64,000 nucleotides of DNA from Nitrosomonas sp. (GTDB taxonomy: Bacteria; Pseudomonadota; Gammaproteobacteria; Burkholderiales; Nitrosomonadaceae). Shown here piece by piece: positions 37,267 through 46,854 of the stretch. The position numbers and the translations under genes are program-made. The stretch spans positions 228,677 to 292,676 of the forward strand of contig JADJLM010000005.1 of NCBI GenBank assembly GCA_016710135.1, given 5' to 3'. The notes below the pieces were generated by a model. It saw nothing but the letters and a program-made list of their open reading frames with translations, ran no database searches and was not told where the DNA came from. Position 1 is the stretch's first letter. Each line of letters opens with the position of its first letter.

Positions 37267-37595
37267 TCTATTTTCTCCTCTCTGCTTGACCAGTATTCGT
37301 TATTCCCCAAAACTTTCTACCATTAATCCAATTCTTTCTCTGATTTTAATGAAATCTTTTTATTCACAGACACAAAGTGTAACTGGATTACTTGCAATAT
37401 TACAGCCATCTTTTATTCGTAGGATGAAATCTTGACTGATTCTACTTCTATCTAGGATTTTGGTGGATTTGAGCTTATTCAATAATTCTTTGTAGCAATA
37501 ATCATATATAGAAATCTTAAAATAAAAAAAAACGAACCCTCCCTTCTTGTAGCGAAGCGGATTAGCATTTATTGAAGAACCTCATCAACTGCCTG
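37267..37595. other. Intergenic region upstream of gdhA, no gene seen
   Basis: 329 AT-rich bases between gdhA and the propeller lipoprotein gene (both minus). It should contain the gdhA promoter. An A9 run near 37524 is followed by a small GC patch; I see no clear hairpin or operator. Confidence 0.5.
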
Positions 37596-38840
37596 CTAAT
37601 CAAATATTTTTAAAGGAACGAGGAGTAACTTTACCCTAGAAGGAGATCCAGCTTGAGTCCAGGAAATCATCATCGAGGATTGATTCTTGATTACTTGAGG
37701 TACACCGCTATCACGACCCGGGTTAATTTCGCTCAAGTGTTTAATCTGTCCCAAATTTCCATTCATATCGACGCTACGAGCGGCTACACTTGCCCTCCGC
37801 GTTATCTTATCCATTGCCGTTATCCAGATCACAATTGCTGTCTCATCGGTAACCGCGATAACACTTGTCCTGCCAATTGGTTTCTCATCATCAATATCCA
37901 ACGCTTGACTGAATTGCAAGCTGGAATCATTTGCAAAAGCGCTGCGCACGCGCGGGCGGTTTCCTTCAGCGGTAAACCAACTTGCAACAACATATTTTCC
38001 GTTTGCAGCTACAGAAGGACCATTGACCGGACATCCTGCGATAGACCACCCTTCCTGACTGACGGGTTGTGGATCTGACCATATACCATCGATCAACTGC
38101 GCAAAATGATGATCTCGAATTTCATCTCCACGTCGACTACGCCAAATCACAACTGGCCCTTTCGAAGCAACTGTTGAGGTAGTCCAACAACACGTGCACG
38201 TATTGCTATCAATCACTCGATCTGAATCAACATGTCCATCTCGATGGATTAAAGTGAAGCGTAATGAAAATCGATCAGAGATTTTTTTTGCAACTTCTCT
38301 ACCATCCAACCAAACCATACCGACTTGACCTAGCGCAGGAAAAACGGAAACGAACCCATGTGCTGCAGGCGTGCTGTCCTGATAGGGTTTCTGTGGTTGG
38401 CTCCATGTTAGACCTGCATCAGCAGAAATCGAAAAAAATACATCATAATCATAAAGTTGACCGGTTCTCGATTTTACTCGCCAGTGTGCTATCCAGAATG
38501 AATCATCAATTGCGACCACAGCAGGATAATCAGCCCAATTCACATACCACGCCGAGCCTCGCATGGCTTCACCACTACGCACCCAACGCTCCTGGTGATA
38601 AATAGCAAACTTTAAAGCATGGTGGCTACCTGTGCCTTCGACCCAACTCATCAGCATTGAACCATCCGGTAAGGAAGAAAGATACGGAAATTGAGCACCT
38701 ATTGCTGCAGGGTTTTCAATAAATCGGGATTGTTGAGATGACTGACCAAGGGTTTGACACGCGCTAATGACCCAAGACAAAATAAATACAGCGATGATTG
38801 CCGAGTAATAGCGAAAGAAGTCCTTAGAAACAAGCCTCAT
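37596..38840 (-). CDS. Sialidase-like propeller lipoprotein with CxCC motif (paralogue of 18249)
   Basis: A 414-residue lipoprotein with lipobox ending at Cys28 (SWVISACQTLG). The mature part is a beta-propeller with Asp-box turns (SADAGLTWSQP, about 139-149). It carries C215-T-C217-C218 (SNTCTCCWTT), then EIRDHHFAQL and C270 in WSIAGCPVNGP. The order and spacing of these motifs match the exported protein at 18249-19454, so the two are paralogues, one membrane-anchored and one probably soluble. Sialidase activity is not supported. A weak operator-like dyad lies 82 bases upstream of the start. Confidence 0.75.
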   Translation of the reverse strand: MRLVSKDFFRYYSAIIAVFILSWVISACQTLGQSSQQSRFIENPAAIGAQFPYLSSLPDGSMLMSWVEGTGSHHALKFAIYHQERWVRSGEAMRGSAWYVNWADYPAVVAIDDSFWIAHWRVKSRTGQLYDYDVFFSISADAGLTWSQPQKPYQDSTPAAHGFVSVFPALGQVGMVWLDGREVAKKISDRFSLRFTLIHRDGHVDSDRVIDSNTCTCCWTTSTVASKGPVVIWRSRRGDEIRDHHFAQLIDGIWSDPQPVSQEGWSIAGCPVNGPSVAANGKYVVASWFTAEGNRPRVRSAFANDSSLQFSQALDIDDEKPIGRTSVIAVTDETAIVIWITAMDKITRRASVAARSVDMNGNLGQIKHLSEINPGRDSGVPQVIKNQSSMMISWTQAGSPSRVKLLLVPLKIFD

Positions 38841-38921
38841 AACATAACTCTTTGCAGTATTAATGAAGCGGGATTACCAACATGGTCAATCAATTTTGGT
38901 CAAAATGATGAGCTCGAAAAA

Positions 38922-38938
38922 TGTAGCAAATTGTCGCA
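38922..38938. promoter_or_regulatory. Weak operator-like dyad upstream of the propeller lipoprotein
   Basis: TGTAGCA-AAT-TGTCGCA has the same 7-3-7 layout as the dyads at 17083 and 17153 and an exact TGTCGCA right half, but only four of seven pairs match. On its own this would not be called a site; it is listed because it precedes the paralogous gene. Confidence 0.2.
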
Positions 38939-38993
38939 CGATTCCTATAATCTTCCAATAATTACAGGTTATTGCTACAGCATTACGTCAGCA

Positions 38994-39290
38994 CTAGCTG
39001 GGCTCACTCTCGAGAAATAAACTAGGATTTATAGTTGACTGTTCGATTTCGACAATCTTATAGCGAGAATGCTTTCCTCGTTTTATGTTTACTTGTTTCA
39101 CAGCCACTTGAAAGCAATCTGCTAAAAACCTGATAAGTACTTTATTCGCCTTACCCTCTACGGGCGGCGCTGAAAGACTAATTTTAAGTGCATCACCGTG
39201 TAAACCTGCAAATCGCGTATTTTTTGCACCCGGCTGAATATAAAGGGACAAAATTAATTTACCACTGTCTTCCAGGCGGCACCAGTTCAT
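38994..39290 (-). CDS. yggU: DUF167 protein YggU
   Basis: A 98-residue conserved protein of the YggU/DUF167 family, function unknown. Family motifs are LSLYIQPGAKNTRFAG and ISLSAPPVEGKANKVLIRFL. Length is typical. Its start overlaps the yggT stop by one base, and the proC-yggT-yggU order is widespread in proteobacteria. Confidence 0.93.
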   Translation of the reverse strand: MNWCRLEDSGKLILSLYIQPGAKNTRFAGLHGDALKISLSAPPVEGKANKVLIRFLADCFQVAVKQVNIKRGKHSRYKIVEIEQSTINPSLFLESEPS

Positions 39291-39862
39291 TAAAATAAAA
39301 CTGCTATCTCTTGCTGTAACCCAGTTAAGACCATTAGCAGCAATTGCACTGCAACCAATACAAATAGCGGTGATAAATCCACATTGGCAATCGGTGGAAT
39401 AAATCGCTGAAAAATTCCCAAAATTGGATGTGTAAAGCTCGCAAGTAAAGGTGCAATTGGGCTGTAAGGGTTAATCCAAGAAAGGATTCCTTGTACAATA
39501 ACCATGGCCATCACAATGTAAAGCGTTAGGCGGACAAGCTCTAGCAGTGATAACAAACCAAACCCTACCATTGTATTGCCCGATACCGTATCTAATTCAT
39601 AACCCTGAATAAAACTGGTGCTAACCATGATAAGGAACTGCCCTACCCACGCCAAGATAAACGTGGACAAATCAAATCCCTTCCAACTTGGAATAATGCG
39701 GCGCGTAGGTAGAACAATAAAATTCGTCACAGCAATCAAGAACTTTGATAACGGGTTATCGTAGTGAACACGGAATAGCTGTAAATAAAATCTCAGTAAA
39801 CACGCCAGAGAAAATAAACCAAGTACTGTCTCTAATAGAAATATCAATATTTGATTAGACAT
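39290..39862 (-). CDS. yggT: YggT family membrane protein
   Basis: A 190-residue inner-membrane protein with two YggT repeats. Each repeat contains a hydrophobic hairpin and a proline-rich loop (NFIVLPTRRIIPSWKGFDLS; PILGIFQRFIPPIANVDLSP). Role uncertain; relatives are linked to osmotic tolerance and to cell-envelope proteins. It lies between proC and yggU. Confidence 0.92.
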   Translation of the reverse strand: MSNQILIFLLETVLGLFSLACLLRFYLQLFRVHYDNPLSKFLIAVTNFIVLPTRRIIPSWKGFDLSTFILAWVGQFLIMVSTSFIQGYELDTVSGNTMVGFGLLSLLELVRLTLYIVMAMVIVQGILSWINPYSPIAPLLASFTHPILGIFQRFIPPIANVDLSPLFVLVAVQLLLMVLTGLQQEIAVLF

Positions 39863-39896
39863 TGCTCATTCTCCAAAGGTGTTCATACTCAAAATC

Positions 39897-40715
39897 TTAA
39901 CTATCTACCCGGCCTAGCTCATCACCAAGCTGCTGAGCACGCTCGTATGCAGCAAACGCTGCTCGGATAATTTTATTCTTGACGTCATCTTGGCTCATAC
40001 TCAGCAACGCTTGCTCTGTCGTCCCCCCTTTAGAAGTTACGCGTGATCTTAATGTTGCGACATCCTCATGGCTTTGATAAGCAAGCTGGCTTGCACCGAT
40101 AAATGTATGAAGCGTCAGTTCTCGCGCTTGATCTGGTGTTAAGCCCAGTTCGACGCCTGCCTGCTCCATCGCTTCCATAAAATAAAATAAATAAGCTGGG
40201 CCACTGCCAGAAACTGCGGTTACTGCATCCAATTGTTTTTCTTCTTCTAACCATATAACAGAACCTACAGCGCCCAAAATAGTTATTGCAACATCCCGCA
40301 ATGTATCCGAAACTCCTGGCATTGCATATAGACCAGTCATCCCAGCCCTTACCAAAGCAGGTGTATTAGGCATGGCTCTCACAATATATTGATAGTTACC
40401 CAGCCACCGAGATAAATCCAAGGTTCGAATACCTGCTGCAATTGAAATAACCAGCTGGTCGATTAACAAGGGCTTCAATTCCTTGGCAGTCGCATAAAAC
40501 TGCTGCGGCTTGATTGCCAATACGATCACATTACTACCTGAAACACCTTCAACCAAATTTACTGATGTACTAACGCCAAATTGCTGACTAATTTTTTTGG
40601 ATGCCTCTGCATTGATTTCAACCACATGGATTTGATTACTTGGGAAATTTTGCTGTAGTAATCCGCCCATCAACGCGCTTGCCATATTACCGCCGCCAAT
40701 AAAGGTAATTCTCAT
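39897..40715 (-). CDS. proC: Pyrroline-5-carboxylate reductase ProC
   Basis: Reduces 1-pyrroline-5-carboxylate to proline with NAD(P)H. The 272-residue protein has the N-terminal nucleotide-binding FIGGGNMASALMGGL and the C-terminal family signature (SGSGPAYLFYFMEAMEQAGV, RSRVTSKGGTTEQAL). Length is typical. It starts the proC-yggT-yggU unit on the minus strand. Confidence 0.97.
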   Translation of the reverse strand: MRITFIGGGNMASALMGGLLQQNFPSNQIHVVEINAEASKKISQQFGVSTSVNLVEGVSGSNVIVLAIKPQQFYATAKELKPLLIDQLVISIAAGIRTLDLSRWLGNYQYIVRAMPNTPALVRAGMTGLYAMPGVSDTLRDVAITILGAVGSVIWLEEEKQLDAVTAVSGSGPAYLFYFMEAMEQAGVELGLTPDQARELTLHTFIGASQLAYQSHEDVATLRSRVTSKGGTTEQALLSMSQDDVKNKIIRAAFAAYERAQQLGDELGRVDS

Positions 40716-40819
40716 ATCTCACCTATGATGTTTATATCGTTTATTCATGGCCTGGGTAGTCTATTTCATAATTAAAGCAAAGATTAAGTCGATTAAAGAA
40801 GAAAATTACCTTAATTCAT

Positions 40820-41029
40820 CTAACGCTTAAATAGATTTATAAGTAAGGTGATCACGATGCTGACAATCAGCATGGAAGTAATAGGAATAGAAATTTTCCC
40901 TCTTTCGGACTCAATCCTTATATCTCCAGGCAATTTCCCAAACCAACTTACTAGCCAAGGTGCAAATTGAACAATCACACCTAGAAATAATAATGATGCC
41001 CCAATAATTATTAGCCATCGCCCCATCAC
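40820..41029 (-). CDS. DUF2905 small membrane protein
   Basis: A 69-residue protein with two membrane segments (LIIIGASLLFLGVIVQFAPW and SMLIVSIVITLLINLF) separated by the family motif GKLPGDIRIESERGKISIPI. This is the DUF2905 pattern; function unknown. Confidence 0.88.
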   Translation of the reverse strand: MMGRWLIIIGASLLFLGVIVQFAPWLVSWFGKLPGDIRIESERGKISIPITSMLIVSIVITLLINLFKR

Positions 41030-41103
41030 AACAATCCTACGCTATCTAACCGTTCATCATCTTCGTTATTTAATTCACAATTAAATCTAGAAAATTCATC
41101 GAT

Positions 41104-41922
41104 TTACTTCTGGCAATGACGGCAGTAAAAACTAGACCGTTGCCCCTGCTTAATTTTAATGATTAACTGCTCACAGCTCCTGCAAGATTGGTTGTTTCGA
41201 CCATAAACCCAGTAATGCTGTTGAAAATAACCCGACTTTCCCTCACTATTTACAAAATCACGTAAACTACTGCCACCAGCAGCAATGGCAGCATTTAGCG
41301 TCGTTTTAATCGCGTTTGCTAATTTTTCATATTGTTTTAGGCTAATACGCTTTGCTAAGGCAGTCGGGTTTATCCTCGCATGAAATAATGCTTCGTTTGC
41401 ATAAATATTCCCAATACCAACTACGATTCGGTGATTCATTAGAAGTGCTTTAACACTGAGTTCTCGATGACGCGAGTGTTCATATAAAAACTTGCCATCA
41501 AAACCATCGCTCAGCGGCTCTATTCCAAGGCTAGCCAATAATGGGTGCTGTACTATTTCCTTGGTATTGCTCCATAAGATTGCTCCAAAACGTCGAGGAT
41601 CTCTGTAACGCAGCACTGCGCCATTGCTCGTAATAAGATCAAAATGATCATGTTTCCCTACATTAGTCGAATCAAACAAAATACGTAAGCTGCCCGACAT
41701 TCCTAGATGGATAATCAAAAAACCCTGGGTACATTTAAGCAAAAGATACTTGGCACGACGCGTTATTACCTCAATTCTTTGTCCAATTAGAAGTTGATCA
41801 AGCCCATCTGGAATACGCCAGCGTAAATCTACATGCCTTATCGTTACATCCGCTATATTTTGATTGATGAGTGCAGGAGTTATGCCGCGTCGAGTAATCT
41901 CAACTTCGGGTAACTCAGGCAT
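41104..41922 (-). CDS. mutM: Formamidopyrimidine-DNA glycosylase MutM (Fpg)
   Basis: Removes 8-oxoguanine and other oxidised purines from DNA and nicks the abasic site. The 272-residue protein begins MPELPEVEITRRG, with Pro2 as catalytic nucleophile and Glu3. It has the helix-two-turn-helix region (GIGNIYANEALFHARINPTA) and the C-terminal zinc finger (CRSCEQ then YCRHCQK). It shares one base with the start of the DUF4340 gene upstream, so it is part of that operon. Confidence 0.97.
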   Translation of the reverse strand: MPELPEVEITRRGITPALINQNIADVTIRHVDLRWRIPDGLDQLLIGQRIEVITRRAKYLLLKCTQGFLIIHLGMSGSLRILFDSTNVGKHDHFDLITSNGAVLRYRDPRRFGAILWSNTKEIVQHPLLASLGIEPLSDGFDGKFLYEHSRHRELSVKALLMNHRIVVGIGNIYANEALFHARINPTALAKRISLKQYEKLANAIKTTLNAAIAAGGSSLRDFVNSEGKSGYFQQHYWVYGRNNQSCRSCEQLIIKIKQGQRSSFYCRHCQK

Positions 41923-42818
41923 TATTCAACCATCTTTTCTTCATGCCAACCCATGAAATAAGGCGACAGTAGCTGATTTCCTGACTGACCGAGAAAGTGA
42001 TAATTGATAAACTGGCCCTTACGAAGCAATACCAATTCAGGTTCTCGTTGCATGACTAAAAAATCAATCGGTTCTCCTGATTGCAATACAATAGTGAGCG
42101 TTTCTCGAGCATCATCAACTTCATATTCGCCTTGAGTAATATAGGAAGCCTGAGCTAATTGCCAGGAATGAACCCACTGATTAATTTCATCCTGACTCGG
42201 TTGAATATCATTAGTTCCAGAAAGTAGGGACCATTTTTCTGCTTGCTTCAAATGCATTGTCTTAAAAATAAATTCTTGAGGAACCTCGGCTTCAGCTAAT
42301 AATCGACGATCAATTAGCTCTGTTGGGGCTACCGTTAGCAACATTGCATGATAAGGCGAAATCAAGAAAACACCCGACTGTGTCATCACGTATTGATGAT
42401 TAGATACTGGAACCATTTGGCCAAAAGAAAATAATTCACGATCGAGTTGTAATTGAGCGACAGGCGCTGCCAAACCATAGCGACTCAGATTCTCCAGCGG
42501 TAGACGATATTCACTCGAGGCTGACAATAGATTTAAAATTCGCTCCACTTTTGTTTTATCAACTCTCGCTTGAAGCGGTTCAGTCATGAACCAATCACCA
42601 CTCGACTGCTTTAATTCGATGATTCCATGTTGTGAGCTTATTTGAATGAGCTGGATACTTTTTTTTGATTGCGATGAAATCGGATAAGTTGTTTGAGATT
42701 GAAACGATGGTTTGATATAAAGAAAAACTGCAAGGCCTACAGCAGTTGCAAGCATGATCAAATTAAGCCAAATACGTGATGCCATGGTAAGACCTAACCA
42801 GCTCTCCGCCGCCACCAA
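41922..42818 (-). CDS. DUF4340-type protein, partner of the Gld-like ABC system
   Basis: A 298-residue exported/membrane-anchored protein with an N-terminal membrane segment (IWLNLIMLATAVGLAVFLYI) and a beta-rich periplasmic part (WFMTEPLQARVDKTKVERIL, LSRYGLAAPVAQLQL). This is the DUF4340 pattern, usually found next to GldG-like proteins. It overlaps the GldG-like gene upstream by 25 bases; internal starts such as 42785 (MASRIW) would remove the overlap. Confidence 0.8.
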   Translation of the reverse strand: MVAAESWLGLTMASRIWLNLIMLATAVGLAVFLYIKPSFQSQTTYPISSQSKKSIQLIQISSQHGIIELKQSSGDWFMTEPLQARVDKTKVERILNLLSASSEYRLPLENLSRYGLAAPVAQLQLDRELFSFGQMVPVSNHQYVMTQSGVFLISPYHAMLLTVAPTELIDRRLLAEAEVPQEFIFKTMHLKQAEKWSLLSGTNDIQPSQDEINQWVHSWQLAQASYITQGEYEVDDARETLTIVLQSGEPIDFLVMQREPELVLLRKGQFINYHFLGQSGNQLLSPYFMGWHEEKMVE

Positions 42819-44146
42819 ATCACAAAACCAGTAATAAGTAACAATAGAGGTAAAACAATCAGAAATCCGACTGCAATCAACGTCAAGTTCATTTCACTCA
42901 AAACTAATTGACCATCAATCGTGGCTCGTGGCTGAATCACTATCAAGTCATCATCTCCAGCCAGCCAGTTGATAATATTAACGCCAAAATCGATATTCCC
43001 TCCATTTCCGAGATAAGTATTCGCTAAAAAATGACTACTTCCTATCACGACAACCCGCTGCGCTCGATTATCCAACGTGCGCTCAAGCGCCACTGCAACA
43101 CTGACAGGACCCGGCACGTCATGCGTTTCATCGTAGCTAACCTCGTCTCCCAATAATTCTGTTTCTACCCAACCTTGCGGAGCAACTTCAACTAATGAAG
43201 TGCCATACCACTCCTCGCTTTCATTCAGAATTATTTGTCGCGCAAAAGGAAATACCGTGATGTAATCAAAATGCTCCGTAATCGCATGCTGCCCGTAAAT
43301 TGTTCCCAATGCAAATGTAACGGGTGCTTTTAATCGCTTTGCTTGGGGATCAACGACTACCCCGGGAGTAAAGGTAATTCCTAATTTCTCAGCAAGAGGC
43401 TGTAAGCCAAATAATGACTCTTGATCGACCAACCACAATAAACTTCCACCTTGATCTAGGTAGGTGATAATTTTTTCTACTTCTCCTTCCATCAAATCAG
43501 TCTGAGGTGATGCAATCATTAATAGATTGGTCTCTAGCGGAATGTCAGAGCCCGCCAGATTAAGCGGCTCTCCTTTAAATCCTATCTCTATTAATTTTTT
43601 TCCAAAATCACCCATATCGCGATTAGCAATACCATCTAATTTGCGTTCACCATGTCCCGATAGCGCCATAACTCGCCTTTCCTCCAAGCGCGCCAAACGC
43701 ATTAAAGCATTGGTAAACGCTTGTTCATTGATAGCTGTTAAATGCTCACTTCGATGATTAAACGTAATGATGATTTCCCCATTCATCCTGATTCCTGCTT
43801 CTTGAGCCAGGTCAGGTTGCTCAATAGGATCGATAAATTCAAACGCCAGATCCGATTTTACTCGCTGATAAATTGTTAAAAAGTTACTAATGATCTTTCT
43901 GATATCACCTAATTGCACATCTTGGGGCGTTGCGTAGACAGTGACCTCAATAGGACCGTTCATTTTATTTATTACATCAAGACTTGCTTGACTGAGACTG
44001 TTCCGATTATTTTGGCTAACATCCCATTGATACCGGATTTGCATTGCTGCATATCCAGTTAGCGCTATTATTATCAACAGCAATAAAACAAATAATCCAT
44101 TTTGTACGAGCAGGTTAAAGCGTAGTTTTCGAGTAATTGTTGTCAT
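42794..44146 (-). CDS. GldG-like ABC-transporter auxiliary protein
   Basis: A 450-residue protein with an N-terminal membrane helix (GLFVLLLLIIIALTGYAAMQ), a large periplasmic part typical of ABC_transp_aux/GldG (NKMNGPIEVTVYATP, VMALSGHGERKLDG, LDQGGSLLWLVDQES, RVVVIGSSHFLANTYLG) and a C-terminal membrane helix ending in WWRRRAG. It is transcribed between the permease and DUF4340 genes. Substrate unknown; in gliding bacteria the relative GldG works with GldA and GldF. Confidence 0.88.
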   Translation of the reverse strand: MTTITRKLRFNLLVQNGLFVLLLLIIIALTGYAAMQIRYQWDVSQNNRNSLSQASLDVINKMNGPIEVTVYATPQDVQLGDIRKIISNFLTIYQRVKSDLAFEFIDPIEQPDLAQEAGIRMNGEIIITFNHRSEHLTAINEQAFTNALMRLARLEERRVMALSGHGERKLDGIANRDMGDFGKKLIEIGFKGEPLNLAGSDIPLETNLLMIASPQTDLMEGEVEKIITYLDQGGSLLWLVDQESLFGLQPLAEKLGITFTPGVVVDPQAKRLKAPVTFALGTIYGQHAITEHFDYITVFPFARQIILNESEEWYGTSLVEVAPQGWVETELLGDEVSYDETHDVPGPVSVAVALERTLDNRAQRVVVIGSSHFLANTYLGNGGNIDFGVNIINWLAGDDDLIVIQPRATIDGQLVLSEMNLTLIAVGFLIVLPLLLLITGFVIWWRRRAG

Positions 44147-44166
44147 TCTAGGCGTACAACCGTTGA

Positions 44167-44909
44167 TTATCCATGCAATCGACTTCCATCTAAGCGGCGG
44201 ATAGCCAACACCAAGAAACTAATAATGAATAGCATAAAAAAAATAACGCTAAATGAATCAATCATGCCTCGATTGAATTGCTCATAGTGCTTGAGTAATG
44301 ACAGATTAGGCAGAAAATCTCCTAAATCAGTAGAGACAATATCGACTATCCATAGCATCATCAGCATACCAAGCGTTCCTGCTGCTGCAATTGCTGGATG
44401 AGTAGTTAAGCTGGAGACGTAAAGCCCCAGAGAAACAAAACTTGCTGCTAAGAATAATAAGCCCATCGTATTACTCAATATCAGACCCAAATCCATTGTT
44501 CCACCTAAAAGGAGCGAAAAGGGGAGTAATCCTACGAGAAAAATAATGATCAAGAAAAAAATCATTAATCCAGTAAATTTACCGAGAACAATATCGGCCA
44601 CCGTAACAGGGGCAGCCATCAACAATGGCATAGTATGATTTCGCCATTCCTCAGCTATCAAGCGCATAGTGAACAGGGGTGTCGCCATCAATAATACAAT
44701 TGATGCTACAGCGTAGACTGGAACAACAATCACTTCCGTAGCACCCGGCGGATTGGCAACCAGCATGAGTTGCGATTGCAGCTCTACAAAAGCATCTAAG
44801 CGCCCTAGAAATACCCAAGTAAAGATCAATTGGATTGCAGCAAGAAAAACCCATGCGAGGGGAGAAACAAATAATACTTTATTTCCTTGGTAGCTATCGT
44901 TAAAATCAA
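44167..44909 (-). CDS. ABC-2 type permease (GldF-like), one frameshift near the start
   Basis: The main open frame (44829-44167, TTG start) has several membrane helices and the GldF-type EEWRNHTMPLLMAAPVTVAD. Upstream, a TTG at 44909 opens MILTIATKEIKYYLF, the usual beginning of these permeases, in another frame. Adding one T to the T3 run near 44868 joins it to SPLAWVFLAAIQLIFTW, giving about 248 residues. The restored start lies 1 base from the ATPase stop, supporting this reading. It acts in the inner membrane with the upstream ATPase. Confidence 0.8.
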
Positions 44910-44910
44910 T

Positions 44911-45655
44911 TTAATAATCTCCAACCAGCTCTTTTTTTAGCGTGAATTGCTCAAAAATCTGTTCGAGGTTAATCCTTTTTCGCTTAAGATCTGAAAGTGC
45001 GGCACTATAAACAACGCCCCCCTTATTTAAAATTTGTACTCGATCACAGATCGTTTCAACTTCCGATAAGATGTGTGTTGAAAGAATAATGCTTGTTGTT
45101 TTGCCTAACTCTCGAATTAACTCACGAATTTCTTTTATTTGATTCGGATCCAAACCCACCGAGGGTTCATCTAGAATAATCACTTTGGGTTGATGAATGA
45201 TTGCCTGAGCGATACCAACTCGCTGCTGAAAACCTTTTGATAAAATTCCAATAAGTTTTTCCCACCTGGTTAAGTCCACAACGATCTTTAACACGCGCGA
45301 GTGCCCCAAGAATTTTTGATGATTCGACACGGTGAAGTTTTGCCACAAACTGTAGATACTCATCGACAGTTAGTTCTTTATAGAGCGGTGGTATCTCCGG
45401 CAAGTACCCAATATTCTGTTTAGCTGCTTCTGGATGATCGAGTAAATCGATACCACAAATCTGGATCGAGCCTCTAGTTGGTGCAAGATTTCCTGAAAGC
45501 ATTTGCATGGTTGTACTTTTCCCAGCACCATTGGGGCCAAGCAACCCAAGTACTTCACCTTGCTTCAGTTCTATTTCTATGCCCTGCACAGCGGCATATT
45601 GACCGAATTGTCGACTTAAATCATGGGCAATAAGCGTAAAAGTAGATTCGTTCAC
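44911..45655 (-). CDS. ABC-transporter ATPase (GldA-like), frameshifted
   Basis: The first frame (from 45655) has Walker A GLLGPNGAGKSTTMQMLSG and IGYLPEIPPLYKELTVDEYL. The second frame (to 44911) has signature LSKGFQQRVGIAQAI, Walker B VIILDEPSVGLDPNQ and the switch His in LSTHILSEVE. Removing one A from the A5 run at 45260-45256 (minus strand) joins them as NQVGKLIGILSKGFQQR, a normal ATPase of about 247 residues. The break falls just before the signature motif, so the protein would be dead as written; an assembly indel is likely. Confidence 0.88.
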
Positions 45656-45871
45656 AGGACTAGATACTCTTTAGTAATCAAACCATCAACGTTCAATGTT
45701 GGATAAAGCGCAACAACGCCCGAACTTTAAATTGTAAGAGAATAATAGACATTAAATTAACAACGCTCGCTTTAGATTATTAGGATTAGCTAGAGAAGTT
45801 GTTACTGTTTTCGCATTAACCTAATCTTTCGCTGCTTCATAATTGTCGAAGATATCAGTTGTCTATTCAAT

Positions 45872-45899
45872 CACTCTGTCTTAATCACAAGACAGAGTG
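45872..45899. repeat. Orphan 11-bp perfect hairpin
   Basis: CACTCTGTCTT - AATCAC - AAGACAGAGTG. It is not directly downstream of any gene. It could end an unseen small RNA or be a regulator site. There is no clear U run. Confidence 0.5.
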
Positions 45900-45922
45900 T
45901 TGTATATCAACAACAGCCTGGT

Positions 45923-45952
45923 TTGACAAAAAACAAAACATGTACGCATAAT
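45923..45952 (+). promoter_or_regulatory. Sigma-70-type promoter for the OmpA-like gene
   Basis: TTGACA at 45923-45928 is a perfect -35 box; CATAAT at 45947-45952 is a near-perfect -10 with an 18-base spacer. It lies 136 bases before the preferred start, giving a leader of roughly 130 bases. Confidence 0.55.
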
Positions 45953-46087
45953 CCGCCCCAAGTAGCGTGACGAATCGGTTCAGAGATATGTATCATGAAT
46001 TCATGTTCATGTCGGTGTTCAGTGGTTTCGTTAAACCAATTGGTTTTGAAGCAAAATTACAGAATTTTTTCGAAAAAGGACGATAGC

Positions 46088-46786
46088 ATGAAAAAGATTA
46101 TATCAGCCAAATTATATCTAATAGGAGTATCTGTTTTACCCCTACTGATGCTTTCAAATATAGTAGCAGCCGATGCACACAATAGACAAGGTGAGAGTGA
46201 AGCTGAAAAAGCACAAGGCTATAACGTCAATGATCGTGGTGCCGTATCTCGAAATTCCACAGGTTTATGCTGGCGCACTGGCTTCTGGACAGAAGAAATG
46301 GCAATTCCTGAATGTGATCCTGATGACAAACCACCAGTAGAACAAGCGGCAACACCCGCACCAGCGCCTTTAACACCTCCTGAAAAAATTACCCTTTCAG
46401 CAGACGCATTATTTGATTTTGATAAGGCAATTCTTAAACCACAGGGTAGAGCATCTCTAGATGAATTTGTAGGCAAGCTAAATATGATCAGTTACGATCT
46501 CGTGATAGCAGTTGGACATACCGATCGACTCGGATCTGATGACTACAACAAACGCTTATCGATAAGACGTGCTGAAGCAGTTAAAGCTTATCTCGTAACC
46601 AAGGGTGTCAGTGCAGACCGTATCTTCACTGATGGAAAAGGTGAATCTGATCCAGTAACTGGCAATAGCTGCCGTGGTGAAAAACGCGCCAAAGCGTTAA
46701 TTGATTGCTTACAACCTGATCGTCGCGTTGAGATCGAAGTTGCGGGCACACGAAGCGATCGCTACGAAACAATTGAACAGAAATAA
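46088..46786 (+). CDS. OmpA-family outer-membrane/peptidoglycan-binding protein
   Basis: A 232-residue exported protein. The start is taken at the ATG at 46088 (MKKIISAKLYLIGVSVLPLL), with AAAAGGA upstream, because it gives a clean signal peptide; the frame is open to 45995. The N-terminal domain includes STGLCWRTGFWTEEMAIPEC, followed by a Pro/Ala linker (QAATPAPAPLTPPE) and an OmpA C-terminal domain (FDFDKAILKPQGRASLDEFV, GHTDRLGSDDYNKRLSIRRA, PDRRVEIEVAGTR) that binds peptidoglycan. A strong terminator follows. Probably an abundant envelope protein. Confidence 0.92.
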   Translation: MKKIISAKLYLIGVSVLPLLMLSNIVAADAHNRQGESEAEKAQGYNVNDRGAVSRNSTGLCWRTGFWTEEMAIPECDPDDKPPVEQAATPAPAPLTPPEKITLSADALFDFDKAILKPQGRASLDEFVGKLNMISYDLVIAVGHTDRLGSDDYNKRLSIRRAEAVKAYLVTKGVSADRIFTDGKGESDPVTGNSCRGEKRAKALIDCLQPDRRVEIEVAGTRSDRYETIEQK

Positions 46787-46811
46787 CCTCAAGTAAAATA
46801 GTGAGTAGCTT

Positions 46812-46838
46812 AAGCCCTGCCCAGCGCAGGGCTTTTTT
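46812..46838 (+). terminator. Rho-independent terminator of the OmpA-like gene
   Basis: AAGCCCTGC - CCAGC - GCAGGGCTT followed by TTTT. A 9-bp GC-rich stem with a U run, 26 bases after the stop. Confidence 0.92.
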
Positions 46839-46854
46839 ATGAGCAAGCTTACGC

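Larger units (their letters stand above)
45656..46087. other. Intergenic region with orphan hairpin and promoter
   Basis: 432 bases between the divergent ABC ATPase and OmpA-like genes. No gene seen after starting the OmpA-like protein at 46088. It contains an 11-bp hairpin (45872-45899) and a good sigma-70 promoter (45923-45952). Confidence 0.6.
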
